In this document: positions 43,986 to 53,843 of the stretch, one piece after another
Numbering within the stretch: the stretch's first letter is position 1
Layout: the number at the start of each line of letters is the position of its first letter
NCBI GenBank assembly: GCA_025765615.1
Contig: JAIVFJ010000050.1
Coordinates: forward strand, 248,001-312,000
Source: Zopfochytrium polystomum
Lineage: Eukaryota; Chytridiomycota; Chytridiomycetes; Chytridiales; Chytridiaceae
Length of the DNA: 64,000 bases
Direction: 5' to 3'
The notes under the pieces: generated by a model
Database searches by the model: none
The model's input: only the letters and a program-made list of their open reading frames with translations
Told to the model about the DNA's origin: nothing
Translations under genes and position numbers: made by a program

Positions 43986-45224
43986 TCAAATGTAGCCATG
44001 TCTGAAGAGAATCTCCACGACCGCGGCCTGCCCGTCGTACGACATGATCTCGTCGGACGACATTGGCCCACCGACCGCCGACACAATCTTGAGCATCATC
44101 TTGCCCATCTTCGCCGCAAACTTTGACGTCGAATAGTGCCTCCTGCCGTGGGTGCGCACCGCCTCTGCGATCCGTGCGACGCGGTGGTGACGCGACTCCT
44201 GGTAGAGGCGGAACGCCTTGCGCGGGTCGCTGGGCATCCTGTTAATGAGGGCGGAGAGGACCTCGGCGTCCTCGAGCACAACGTTGCTGACGTGGCCGAG
44301 GAACGGCGGCATGACGTGCTTTGCGCATCCGATCATGACGCAGTTGCCGCGGTACCACTGCGGGAGGAGTTCCATGTCGTAGATGGTTGTCGGGAAGATC
44401 TCTCGCGCACCGCGGATCAGCGGCTGTAAGAGGTCGGGCATCCCCCACCGCGCGGCCATGTCCGCGATGGCCACGCGCTTCTGGTACAGGTCGAACCACG
44501 GCTGCCAGCTGTCGTGGGAGACGATCTCGGAGGGTTTGAGCTCCATCACTAGCCACTTGATCTGTGTATCTGATGTGCGGTATAGGAGGCAAGATTTGGC
44601 GTTTGCATTGTCGGTGTAGTAATGCAGGGCGTGGGACTCCCAGGCGACCCCCGAGACTGGATCCAGGTCTGTGATGCCGTAGTAGCCGATGAATCCGATT
44701 GGAGAGGGGTTGCGGTTTGGAAAAAGCACCTTCCGCACTCCCGAGTGGATGCCGTCGGCGCCTATGAGTATGTCGCCATACGCGACCGTGCCGTCTTTGA
44801 ACTTTGCTTTGACGCCGAGGCTGCCGGGGATAGGCGGCTCCTCAATGTCCACGAGCAGCTTGTCGGTGTGGACGTAGACGCCCTCCTTTGCCAGTGCATT
44901 GGTCAGGATGCGGATCAGGGCTGTCCGCTTGATGGTGACGGTGAAGAGGTCGGCGCCGTTGCCGGCCGTCGGGAATGCGGCGACGAGGTTGCCGGCGAAG
45001 TCGCGGATCTCATGGCGGTCGCAGTGGTTGCCCTCGCGCACAACGTCTTCGAGCAGGCCGAGGTGCTTGATGGCGCGCATGCCGTTCTCAGCGAGGTAGG
45101 CTGCGGGCGGCACGTCGGTGAAGTCCAGGGCGCGGTCGTAGACCTCGACGTCGTGGCCGGCACGGCGGAGAGCGAGGGCGACGGCGGGCCCGCCGATGCC
45201 GGCGCCGATGACCAGTATCCGCAT
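43986..45224 (-). CDS. FAD-dependent monooxygenase, paralog 1
   Basis: Single-exon 412-residue protein of the aromatic-ring hydroxylase (PHBH/UbiH) class, which uses NAD(P)H and O2 to hydroxylate substrates. MRILVIGAGIGGPAVALALR is the Rossmann ADP-binding motif, GADGIHSGVRKVLFP the DG motif, and MIGCAKHVMPPFLGH (about residue 297-311) the third FAD-binding motif. In the family this reads GDAAHxMPPxxGQG; here the Asp is Cys and the GQG is GHV, as in paralog 2 with Gly. The C-terminus is RHGYI. Over 70% of aligned residues look the same in paralog 2 at 47,570. No intron, unlike most neighbours, which may hint at horizontal origin. Substrate unknown. Confidence 0.9.
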   Translation of the reverse strand: MRILVIGAGIGGPAVALALRRAGHDVEVYDRALDFTDVPPAAYLAENGMRAIKHLGLLEDVVREGNHCDRHEIRDFAGNLVAAFPTAGNGADLFTVTIKRTALIRILTNALAKEGVYVHTDKLLVDIEEPPIPGSLGVKAKFKDGTVAYGDILIGADGIHSGVRKVLFPNRNPSPIGFIGYYGITDLDPVSGVAWESHALHYYTDNANAKSCLLYRTSDTQIKWLVMELKPSEIVSHDSWQPWFDLYQKRVAIADMAARWGMPDLLQPLIRGAREIFPTTIYDMELLPQWYRGNCVMIGCAKHVMPPFLGHVSNVVLEDAEVLSALINRMPSDPRKAFRLYQESRHHRVARIAEAVRTHGRRHYSTSKFAAKMGKMMLKIVSAVGGPMSSDEIMSYDGQAAVVEILFRHGYI

Positions 45225-45807
45225 TGATTGAATGAATGAATGGGGTGCTTTTTTATTTTTTCTTTCTTTTTGTTTGCCGCTTTCTTTTCTATTGGTTCGT
45301 TCGGTTCCCTTGTCTGTCTAGATGTCTTGCTGTCATGTTTGTTTGTCTCTTTAATTTCTCCTTGTTTTTTTCTTTTTTTAGTTTTTTTTTTTTTTTGCTT
45401 TTTTTTCTCAGTTTGCGAACTCCAAACGTCCACGTGACATTCCAAACAGATGAATGAATGAGACAAAAACTAAATGATTGGATGCTCGGTTTTGTCGTTG
45501 TTGTTCGGATCTGCGGGATCGCATGCATGCATGCATGCATGCTGGGCGAATTCGTCGACAACTTGTCTGTCGGTCTGTCGGTCTGTCGGTCTGTCTCCTT
45601 GTCGCAGTTTCGATTAGCCTGCGGACGAAACCTATTCCGTCAGCAATAGAGATCGGGAGGCCTGGGGGGGAGTGTGGGGGACGAGCGATGTGGCTGCATC
45701 GTCTGTGAACCCCCATCCGCCGATCGACACCGTGCGCTTGGTAGCTTCGTCAGTTCAGATAGGTGTTTTCCTTTTGACGTTACCCATTTTTCCATCTCCA
45801 CCCTCAG
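45225..45807. other. Intergenic with short simple repeats
   Basis: Holds a T-rich stretch (45,240-45,410), the repeat (GCAT)5 near 45,521-45,542 and a run of GTCTGTCG units at 45,565-45,598. This is the shared upstream region of monooxygenase 1 (minus) and the cysteine-rich peptide gene (plus). The first exon of the latter should be here, but I could not identify it. Confidence 0.4.
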
Positions 45808-46061
45808 CCGCACCTGGAGCAGAAGTATGCTGCTGCTGCTACAATGAAGACCGTGGGAATAAGTGTGTGGGCAGATCAAAGGACTGCTGTGACGTTTATC
45901 AACTGGTACGACTCCCATCTCCCAATCCCTCTATTCATTTAACACACAGTAAGTCTGTTTCACAGCACAGGAATCCTCATCAAGATTTTGCATCCCACCT
46001 TCACCTCCTCCCTCCATCTCTTCTGAGTCTGTTTTTGTCGGCTGGGTTTTCTCCCCCATAA
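45808..46061 (+). CDS. Small cysteine-rich peptide, paralog 1 (partial)
   Basis: An exon beginning after CCACCCTCAG (45,808) reads AAPGAEVCCCCYNEDRGNKC, then GRSKDCCDVYQL to 45,905. A second exon beginning at 45,966 reads NPHQDFASHLHLLPPSLLSL to the stop at 46,061; the 60 nt between them are also open, so the intron is optional. Seven cysteines fall within 25 residues. The layout (acceptor, CxC-DDRG/EDRG block, then a QDFASHLH / QAFAHHLL block) matches paralog 2. No signal-peptide exon was found, so this copy may be broken. Confidence 0.45.
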
Positions 46062-46552
46062 AGTCTTTTTTGCTGGCCCAACCAGCCGCCAGTCCTTGTC
46101 CCACGGTAATCGCATGTAATGTTTGAGTCTCATAACAAAGCCACCAACGACGACATGCGCCAAACATTAACTCTTACTCAAACCGCGGAGGGGGAGAAGC
46201 GAAGAGATGAGGTCAAAGCCACAATTTGCTATCAAGAGAGGGACCTCATCCGTCTCAGCACGACGGAGCGCAGTGCGGCGGCTGGTGGGATGGACGGGGC
46301 ATTTCAATCGAGACAGACATGTGCAGAAAGGCTTTTGTGGTTGGTTTGACGGAGAGCAAGACAGGCGCAGGGTCGCCGAACTTGGCGCAGTGACAGGCAT
46401 GTGCGACGCCTGTTCGACCGAGTGCTGAGCGCACCAACTTTGTAAGTAGGACCAAAAAGCAGAGACATTGGCGCCCCTCAATCACTCATGTGATGGAGAA
46501 AGTTCTGCCAAAGAAGGAGCCAACGCACCATAAAAAGCGTAAAACAACAGTA

Positions 46553-46918
46553 ATGAACAAGAAGATCACGATCCTCATCGCTGCCTTCCTTGTGGCACTC
46601 ACGGCGAGTGCTACTGCAACTCCTTTGAGTGATTCAGGTGAGCTCACCGGATCCGATCTCATTGTCTGACCTGATTTTCCGGGATTTCGTCGCCACTCTC
46701 AGCTGCTGGAGAAGCATGCTTCTGCTTCGTCGATGATCGTGGGCTCCAAGATATGTCGTCAAGTCGGACATTCAATGAAGAAAGGTGCCCACTTCTGTGC
46801 TAGCTCCCCACGCACTCGTTCCTTCGTTTGGCTCTGAAAAATTGCTCTGTCCTGCAGCAACTACTCCTCAAGATTTTTGCAGGCTTTTGCGCACCACCTG
46901 CTCCACGGTTGTTTGTGA
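46553..46918 (+). CDS. Small secreted cysteine-containing peptide, paralog 2
   Basis: Exons 46,553-46,637, 46,703-46,784 and 46,858-46,918 join in phase to 75 residues. The first exon is a textbook signal peptide: MNKKITILIAAFLVALTASA with likely cleavage after ASA or ATA. The second reads AAGEACFCFVDDRGLQDMSS, the third NYSSRFLQAFAHHLLHGCL. If the second intron is retained, the protein would end ERCPLLC at 46,803 (61 residues). Mature product about 50 residues with three to four cysteines. Function unknown; it could be a secreted effector-like or structural peptide, or a precursor peptide. Confidence 0.6.
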
Positions 46919-47569
46919 GCGAGTAGCTTTGTTCTCTTGGTTGTTGTTGCCCCTGCCTGCTTCTTGGGCGCGAATCTTCCGAACACTCGTCATCAGTTCC
47001 TTAATTTCCGAGGTCGCCCAGAAAGAATTGGGTTTCTTGCGAACGATGTCTTGGAATTTGGGCAGACAGAATTTTGGGAGTACTTGTCGACAGTATGGCA
47101 CTTGCACTTGGTAAATTGCAAACTGGCCCAAGCACCCTCAAAATTTGAGTAAGTGTCTTTCCTCCTGAGCAGTATAAAAGGCAGTAGGGGTGAGAGGGAA
47201 GCCGTAGTGTAGAGAAGAAGAACCTCATTGAATAAATACCCCTCTAAAAACCATCTCCCATCCTTCATAGTCCTTGTATGCAGTCACCCTGCTACACTGC
47301 TAGCGGGTACGAATTCCCATTACGATGCTGTTTGAGGTTCTATCAACAAACCTCAGCCGGTTGAATCACTGCAAGCACTTATTTCCTTTCAAGAGAGTAA
47401 AGCCAGGGCGCTAGGGCGCTCATTCATCGTCTCCCGCTTAAACCTTGCGTGGCTATTTGGTTCACGTCATATTTATTGCATTTGACACTGGTTGATAGAA
47501 AAAAGAAAATCAAAGAGGCTCGTATATAATCGCCGTGAAATAGCCAACAACATGAAATCAGGAAGAATG
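46919..47569. other. Intergenic, no supported gene
   Basis: AT-rich, open frames below 110 codons without features. AATAAATAC near 47,231 could serve as a polyadenylation signal for the peptide gene. Confidence 0.4.
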
Positions 47570-48805
47570 CTACAGGTATCCATGTCGAAGAAGAATGTCC
47601 GCCACCGCCGCCTGTCCGTCGTACGCCATGATCTCGTCGGACGACATTGGCCCACCCACGGCCGACACAATTTTCAACACCAGCTTGCCCACCGTTGCGG
47701 CAAACGGCGACGTCGCATAGTGCCGCTTGGCGTGCGTGCGCACAGCGTCTGCGATTCTCGCGACGCGATGGTACCGCGCCTCCTGGTACAAATGGAACGC
47801 CCTCCGTGGGTCTTCTGGGAACCGGTTGAGCAGCGCCGCCAGCACTTCGGCGTCCTCGAACGCGACGCTGTTGACGTGGCCAAGGAAAGGCGGCATCGCG
47901 TGCTTTGCGCCGCCGATCAGCACGCAGTTCCCCCGCCACCACTGCGGGAGCACCTCCAAGTCGTAGATCGTCGTCGGCACAATCTCCTTTGAAGCCCGTA
48001 TGAGGGGCTGGAACGACTCGGGCATACCCCACCGCCGCACCATGTCTGCGATGGCGTTTCGTCTCTCGTAAAGATCAAACATCGGCCGCCAACCGTCGTG
48101 CGAGATCTCGTCAGGTCGCATCTCCATCACGAACCAGAACAGTTGCGTTTCCGAGACACGGTAGACCATGCCGGATTTGGCGTTTGCGTTGTCTGTGTAG
48201 TAGTGAACGTTCCCTGACGGCCAGACGTCGCCCATAGAGTGGTCGAGATCGGTGATGCCGTAATGGCCGATAAAGCCCACCCTGATCGGGGAGTGGCGGG
48301 GAAAGAGCGTCTTTCGCACGCCAGAGTGCACCCCGTCGGCACCGATGAGGATGTCTCCGTACGCGACGGTGCCGTCCTTGAACTTTGCCTTGACGCCCAG
48401 GGCGGTGTCGCCGGGCGGCTGCTCAATATCAACGAGAAACTTGTCGGTGTGGACGTACACCCCTTCCATGACGAGCGCGTTTGTCAGGATGCGGACCAGT
48501 GTGGACCGCTTGATCGTGACGGTAAACAGGTCGGCGCCGTTGCCGGCGGTCGGGAATGCGGCGACGAGGTTGCCGCGAAAGTCGCGGATCTCGTGGCGGT
48601 CGCAGCGGCTGGCTTCGCGGACGACAGCGTCGAGGAGGCCGAGATGCTTGATGGCGCGCATGCCGTTCTCGGCGAGGTAGGCGGCGTGCGGCACGTCGGG
48701 AAAGTCGATGGGGCGGTCAAAGACCTCGACGTCGTGGCCGGCGCGGCGGAGGGCGATGGCGGCGGCCGACCCGGCGATGCCTGCGCCCACAACGAGGATC
48801 CGCAT
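47570..48805 (-). CDS. FAD-dependent monooxygenase, paralog 2
   Basis: Single-exon 411-residue paralog of the enzyme at 43,986-45,224, colinear without gaps apart from one residue. It has MRILVVGAGIAGSAAAIALR at the N-terminus, GADGVHSGVRKTLFP in the DG motif, and LIGGAKHAMPPFLGH in the third FAD motif, where the conserved Asp is Gly. It ends YDGQAAVADILLRHGYL. The same substitution of the Asp and of GQG in both copies means the change predates the duplication. Frame and motifs are otherwise intact and both genes seem functional, with an altered flavin site or altered chemistry. Genes 1 and 2 have the same orientation and enclose the two small peptide genes. Confidence 0.9.
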   Translation of the reverse strand: MRILVVGAGIAGSAAAIALRRAGHDVEVFDRPIDFPDVPHAAYLAENGMRAIKHLGLLDAVVREASRCDRHEIRDFRGNLVAAFPTAGNGADLFTVTIKRSTLVRILTNALVMEGVYVHTDKFLVDIEQPPGDTALGVKAKFKDGTVAYGDILIGADGVHSGVRKTLFPRHSPIRVGFIGHYGITDLDHSMGDVWPSGNVHYYTDNANAKSGMVYRVSETQLFWFVMEMRPDEISHDGWRPMFDLYERRNAIADMVRRWGMPESFQPLIRASKEIVPTTIYDLEVLPQWWRGNCVLIGGAKHAMPPFLGHVNSVAFEDAEVLAALLNRFPEDPRRAFHLYQEARYHRVARIADAVRTHAKRHYATSPFAATVGKLVLKIVSAVGGPMSSDEIMAYDGQAAVADILLRHGYL

Positions 48806-49838
48806 GTATGTATGCCTCGGGCCGGTCTAACAACAAGGGGGGTGGGTTTTGGTTGGTGGTGGGTGGGTGGGTGGAGGTGGAAAGTTTTCCCAGTGGAGTT
48901 TCCTTTTTCTGACATGCCGCTTGTTTTGGGCAAAAATCGCTGTTTGTCTTGCACAAAAATTGCTGTTTGTCTTGCGCGCCACCACCGTTTCCGCGGACAT
49001 TCGGAATTCCCGTTTTGCCGTGCAGTCGCAACAAGTATTTCCCGTTTTTTTCTCTCTTGGGGCCTCGCTGCGCCTCGTTAACCCTGCTGTTCTGTCTCTG
49101 GCGTGTTTCTGTTCCAGAGGGCTATCCGGTGGTGAACTTTATTTTTTTTCGTTTTTGGTTTTTTCACATTCGAGGAGGGCGGCGACATTTCACTTTGTTG
49201 GATTTCGGCAAGCTACTTCCTTTCGCAAGAAGATCGCCTCCCAAATGATTGAGCAAACGCCAATCACGAACCACTTTTCTTCTTGCTGCACTGGCCCTGT
49301 CAAACCAACAAGGGTGGGTGGGTTGGTTGGGAGACTGGGAGTGCGGCTCCTGTTCCACCGCGAACGGTTGCGTTTCATCCGTCTTGTCTCCTCCACATTC
49401 AACAGTAAATATCTGGGCTCCCATTTAACGCACTATAGCTGAGAGTCGAGACAGAAACTCCACTTTCAGCAAATTATTGGATAAAGTGCCTATTATCACG
49501 ATAGTCAGCATGAATGAACCAAAGCTGAAGAAACCACTCCTTTGTCTACTTCCAGAGTCGCTTGACAGTAAAAGGATCTGAGCTCGCTCTCTTCCTGCCA
49601 ACCGCAAATGCCCTTTGTTCGTCTTATTGCAACCGCGGGCTCGCCTGCATCAAGACGTGGCGGGGCAACGGAGGGCGCTCCCTCGCGGCGACTCGGAACT
49701 TCGCCAAGCGAACTGGCATCGCTGCAGGATTAAATGAAGGGGAGAAAAAAAAAAAATCTTGTCTGGTGTGTTTGTTCTGGGCGCAGCGGCGTCGCGCGAC
49801 GCCCTCTGATCTGCTACAGGCAACTTCACTAGCGCAAG

Positions 49839-49840
<2 letters not shown>
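48806..49840. other. Intergenic, no supported gene
   Basis: GT-rich upstream region of monooxygenase 2 (48,840-48,880) with a short direct repeat AATTGCTGTTTGTCTTGC / AATCGCTGTTTGTCTTGC at 48,935-48,975, then mixed sequence up to the ankyrin-like gene. The frame open from 49,562 is upstream extension of that gene and not needed. Confidence 0.4.

Positions 49841-49873
<33 letters not shown>
49841..49873. repeat. (CA)n microsatellite
   Basis: About 33 bp of CA repeat, 40 bp before the start codon of the LQWW-repeat gene, in its presumed 5' UTR or promoter. Confidence 0.95.
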
Positions 49874-49877
<4 letters not shown>

Positions 49878-49912
49878 GAACACCCCCACCCCCATCCATC
49901 ACCACACACAAC

Positions 49913-51280
49913 ATGGCCCCCCCCGATGACGATCGAGATCGAGGACTTCCCCTCTTTGCACAGTCCTTCCACGGCAGCAGCATTTCATCGTGGCGCCGTT
50001 ACCGCCACATCCCAAACCACGTAATCGCCGCGATCTGCAGCTTTCTTGGGACCGTCGACCCGCACGCCGAGTTTGCCCTCGCATCCATCTTCTCTCTCCA
50101 CACACACCAGGCCGCCGCCTTTCGTCGCATTCACGCCGGTTCCCACGAGTTCGACGCCGCAGCCGCTTCGGCCGCAGATCCAACCCAACTCCTCGACCGC
50201 CTCCTGGCCTACTGCACCCTCGTGCGCCTCCCCCCGCGCTTCACCTACAAAGCCCTCTGCTCCCTCTGCCAAAGCGGCCGCGTCGCCTCGCTGCAATGGT
50301 GGGCCAACAACAAACTCGGGTGGCTGGACGTCTTTGACGTCTACGGCCCGCGCAACGCCATCCACGTCGCAAGCGCCGCCGGCCAGACCGCCGTCCTCCA
50401 GTGGATCAAGGAACACCGAGCCGCCCTCCGCCCTGGCAGCGAAGAGCTCAAGTACTCGGACTGGGCCGTCGACGATGCGTCCGCCGAAGGCCACGTCGCA
50501 ACGCTGCAGTGGTGGCTCGAGAGCGGGCTCCCGCTGCGGTACTCAAGCCGCGCGATGGACGACGCCAGCGCCGGCGGCCACGTTACCGTGCTGCAGTGCT
50601 GGCGCGAGGCCGGCGTGCCGCTAAAGTACACGCACAGCGCGCTGGACCACGCGAGCCTCAACGGCCGCGTCGAGGTGCTCCGTTGGTGGCTTGCCAGTGG
50701 GCTGGAGATGCGGTACACGAACCGCGCCGTCGACGACGCGAGCCAAAACGGGCACGTGGACGTGTTGCAGTGGTGGAGCGACAGCGGGCTCAAGATGAAA
50801 TACTCCCACATGGCTATGGATTGGGCGAGCAGGAACGGGCAGGTAGAGTCGCTGCAGTGGTGGAAAGACAGCAAGTGGTTCGAAAGCTACACCGACGCCG
50901 CGCTCCAAGAGGCGACCCTTGATGCGCTGCGGTGGTGGCGAGAGAGCCTCCTGGACAAAAAGTTCACCGAGGGCGCCTTGATTGCGGCCAGCGCACATGG
51001 GTACGTTGAAGTGCTGGAGAGTTGGCTGGAGAACGGGCTGGGGCAAGAATACTCTGCAAAGCCCATGGACACCGCGGTCCGCTCGGGCAACGTGGCTGCG
51101 TTGCAGTGGTGGAAGAACAGTGGCCTCCAGCTCAAGTACACCATTGCGTTTCTCGCACAGCTGGGACGCCATTCCAGAGTCCGAGCCTGGTTCAAAGATA
51201 ATGATCTGCTACCGCAATTTTCAAAGCCACCACGCTGCATTGTCGGCCGTTCGCAAGTTACAGCCTCTCTTTCATCCTAG
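49913..51280 (+). CDS. Ankyrin-like LQWW-repeat protein, single exon
   Basis: 455 residues from an ATG reading APPDDDRDRGLPLFAQSF. An N-terminal F-box-like helix (IPNHVIAAICSFLG) is followed by at least ten copies of a unit of about 34 residues. Each has a consensus of the type AVDDASxNGHVDVLQWWxxS then GLxxKYT, in which the Trp-Trp pair replaces the usual ankyrin Leu-Leu. Units lie at about residues 120-430. Ends FSKPPRCIVGRSQVTASLSS. This ankyrin variant occurs as large families in chytrid fungi, to my knowledge; the role is unknown, and with an F-box it could be a ubiquitin-ligase substrate receptor. The frame could begin earlier at 49,562, but that part crosses the CA microsatellite. Confidence 0.8.
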   Translation: MAPPDDDRDRGLPLFAQSFHGSSISSWRRYRHIPNHVIAAICSFLGTVDPHAEFALASIFSLHTHQAAAFRRIHAGSHEFDAAAASAADPTQLLDRLLAYCTLVRLPPRFTYKALCSLCQSGRVASLQWWANNKLGWLDVFDVYGPRNAIHVASAAGQTAVLQWIKEHRAALRPGSEELKYSDWAVDDASAEGHVATLQWWLESGLPLRYSSRAMDDASAGGHVTVLQCWREAGVPLKYTHSALDHASLNGRVEVLRWWLASGLEMRYTNRAVDDASQNGHVDVLQWWSDSGLKMKYSHMAMDWASRNGQVESLQWWKDSKWFESYTDAALQEATLDALRWWRESLLDKKFTEGALIAASAHGYVEVLESWLENGLGQEYSAKPMDTAVRSGNVAALQWWKNSGLQLKYTIAFLAQLGRHSRVRAWFKDNDLLPQFSKPPRCIVGRSQVTASLSS

Positions 51281-51591
51281 GTCATGGAATACGTGGGCGC
51301 CAGTTCTCAAACATTGTAATATCGTTAAACTCATCTGCTGCGGTGTGGTCAAGGAATGCGCGAAGAATTTAGCGCACTCCTGGTCCCAACAATCGAAAAT
51401 TTCCTATTCTTTCTTCTTTTCTTCGTCAAGGCGTATAACAAACTACTTCATAGTACGAGATGCATATTGAATATGTCGAGGACGGATAAGCAGGAGAATA
51501 AGGGATACGTAAGCGAAGGACAAAATACTGCCATAATGAAAGAACGGAAACAGTTCGATCAAAACCAAGAGGTCAGATTATGTGCATGGCA
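51281..51591. other. Intergenic, no supported gene
   Basis: AT-rich stretch between convergent genes; probable 3' UTRs of both. Confidence 0.5.
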
Positions 51592-52750
51592 TCAAAGGAT
51601 CACAGGAGGGCCCAAGCGCGACTCTCTCCAGTCGTCCGAATCCATCACTTCCTCGGTCTCGCTTGATGCGAGTACCTCGAAACCTTTTGCCCATTTCTTC
51701 AAATTCCAACCGCGTGTGAACATGATACCCATGAGCCCAAAAAGCGCCGCCAAGAAATTAGCCACGCTGCGCCTGTTGGCCGGCGCCGCCGCGTACCGCC
51801 GCACAATGGTTTCAAAGCCCTCGTGGTCGCAGCCAGTCAGGAACTTGACGTGGTTGGTCGGCGCGTTGACGGCGAACGCGCCGGCACTACTGTCGACGGG
51901 ATACTCGAGAAAGTTTGCCTGCGCGAACGGCGGGATTCCCTGCTGCGACATGGCCTTGCTGGCCATCCAGCGCGGCAGGTGCATCACGCGAAGGCTCTTC
52001 CACCCGGCGACTTTTGCGATGACGGCGACCATCTCGTCCCACGACAAGTTTGTAGGTCCTGTCGGGCGGAACGTCTGGCCGGCGTACTGGTGCAGCGGAG
52101 CAGCGAGCACGGCGGCGCAGCAGCGGCCAATGTCCTCGTTGGAGGGCGGGGCGTTCGTGCCGGTCCCGAAGATGGTGGGGAGGACGCCCATCTGGACGGC
52201 GGAGCGGAGCAGCCCGAAGCCGAGCCAGTTGTCTGCAAAGTAGCCTGGCGCGACGACGGTGAGCGAGGCCCTGCCGGCGGTCTGCAAGGCGCGGAAGACG
52301 CGTTCGGCAAGCCAGACCTGCTGTGTGTAGAGCGAGCGGTGGTTCGGGCTCGCGAGCCACTGGCTAAGCATGACGATTTGCGGAACGCGGGCGTCTTCGG
52401 CGACGGCGGCGAAGACGGCGGCGTGCTGGAGCATGAGCGGCGCTCTCGCGGGGAGGAAGAAGGCGGTTCGGACGTCGGTGCGCATGGCGCGACGGACGGT
52501 GGTGGCGGAGATGAGGTCTCCGACGACGACGTCGACGCCGAGGCTGCGGAGCCTTGCGCGCGGCGGGGCCGTCTGTGCGGACGATGGCGCGGAGGGGCAG
52601 GCCGCGTGAGAGGAGATCCTGCAAGACTTGGGTACCTACCTTGCCCGTCACGCCGGTCAGGAGTATGACGGACCTGGTGTCGGAGGTGGTGGTAATTACG
52701 GTGGTGGTGATACCGTCAGTTGCAGCTTGCAATTGTTTCCATTGGGCCAT
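51592..52750 (-). CDS. NmrA-like NAD(P)-binding protein with one frameshift
   Basis: Atypical short-chain dehydrogenase/NmrA family. From the ATG at 52,750 the frame reads SVILLTGVTGKVGTQVLQDL (Rossmann TGxxGxxG) and LRAIVRTDGPAARK. One base too many near 52,560 (CGCAAGGCTCCGC) then shifts the frame; the other frame continues LRSLGVDVVVGDLIS, TDVRTAFFLPARAP, GYFADNWLGFGLLRSAVQMG and TNLSWDEMVAVIAKVAGWKS to GPPVIL-stop. Combined about 385 residues, right for the family, with a C-terminal hydrophobic helix (NFLAALFGLMGIMF) that may anchor it in a membrane. No intron would repair the shift. It is a recent pseudogene or a sequencing error. Confidence 0.75.
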
Positions 52751-52921
52751 TCTGGGTGTTGTTGTGGCTTGTTTGTGTAGAGTGCAGTAGCGGTGGTGGA
52801 CCTTGTGTTTATGTATTTGTTCCTCGGCTGGAAGGCAATACGAATGAATTCGCTGCCGGGGCTGGTCGTGCGTTTTTGTACTCGACGCGGCCCCAAGAGA
52901 GCTGGGTTGAGGATGATGATG

Positions 52922-52923
<2 letters not shown>

Positions 52924-52960
<37 letters not shown>
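52924..52960. repeat. (TGAT)n microsatellite
   Basis: About nine tandem TGAT units in the intergenic region upstream of the NmrA-like gene. A run of 14 C residues or so follows at 53,087-53,101. Confidence 0.95.
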
Positions 52961-52961
<1 letters not shown>

Positions 52962-53149
52962 GCTTGCGCGACTCGAAGCGGCGGAGTTTCTGAAAATCAA
53001 CCACCGCGGCGGATAACAAATCAACCCGCTGGCCCACCATGCCGCGACGAGCCAACGGACAGCCAATCAGCGCCGTCGTCCTTGAGACCCCCCCCCCCCC
53101 CCACCCGCCGCCGCTGTCGACTATGTGTGCAGTGAGTATTGTTGGTAAT

Positions 53150-53843
53150 TGACAATAGCGCTCGGTCAGGGCCACCACGCCTCGGTCCCGAGGAAGGCAT
53201 CTCGGCGGCAACTACGAACCACTTCCTGACCAGATCGCCGTCTTGTCTGCTGGCGACCCATCAGATCCTTGGAATCCGCTCTTTGCCTTGGCCGCGGCCG
53301 GAGCGCGCCTGGATGCGCTTAAGATCGGCATTCTCGCTCTGTCGAAGGATATCGTGGCAGCTCTCGGGCTACTCGACGTTCCACACGACTTGGTCGATCG
53401 GTTCGCTCAGCTGTTCCCGCGTCTGCGCTCGCTGGCCATCGGTGATTTCCCAGGCGTTGTCGATCTGGCACCAAAGCTCGTCGGCCTAAACTCCAAGTCG
53501 CTGGTTTCGTACGCGGCACAGCCTTGCGAGATCCCCATCGGTAGTCATACCAACCCTCGCCGATCACAGTGCACTGCGCCACCTGTCGCTTCAGCTTGCA
53601 CGAGACGACGACGACGCATTCACAGCGCTCATGCACAGCCGTGGCGCCGGTTTGCGTTCCCTTAAACTCAGCTTCTACCTCCTGCAGCATATCCTCCTTG
53701 CTGCACCAAACCGAGTCGCGCTGGAAATAATCAACTGTCATTTTGCGCCCCTCCCTTGGCGACCTTTCCGCCTTCTCCGCCGCCACCCCACCGCCGACGC
53801 CGAGTTTGCGCGGCAGGCCGAGGAGGTTCAGAGGGAGGTCTAG
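53150..53843 (+). pseudogene. Leucine-rich-repeat-like fragment
   Basis: One frame (53,243-53,560) reads GARLDALKIGILALSKDIVA and PHDLVDRFAQLFPRLRSLAI; another (53,530-53,843) reads IPTLADHSALRHLSLQLA and GAGLRSLKLSFYLLQHILLA. Both are LRR-like and would follow each other, but no intron of usable size connects them, so a frameshift is likely. No start or F-box is apparent. It may be a remnant of an F-box/LRR gene like that at 39,788-41,516. Confidence 0.4.

Noticed and set aside
44136..45227. Plus-strand frames of 97-201 codons opposite monooxygenase 1 and similar ones opposite monooxygenase 2
   Set aside because: High third-position GC keeps antisense frames open; the minus-strand proteins have full family motifs.
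45521..45542. GCAT repeats as a CRISPR or regulatory array
   Set aside because: Short tetranucleotide microsatellite without spacers.
49562..49912. N-terminal extension of the LQWW-repeat protein
   Set aside because: It crosses a CA microsatellite and an A run; the ATG at 49,913 starts a normal N-terminus.
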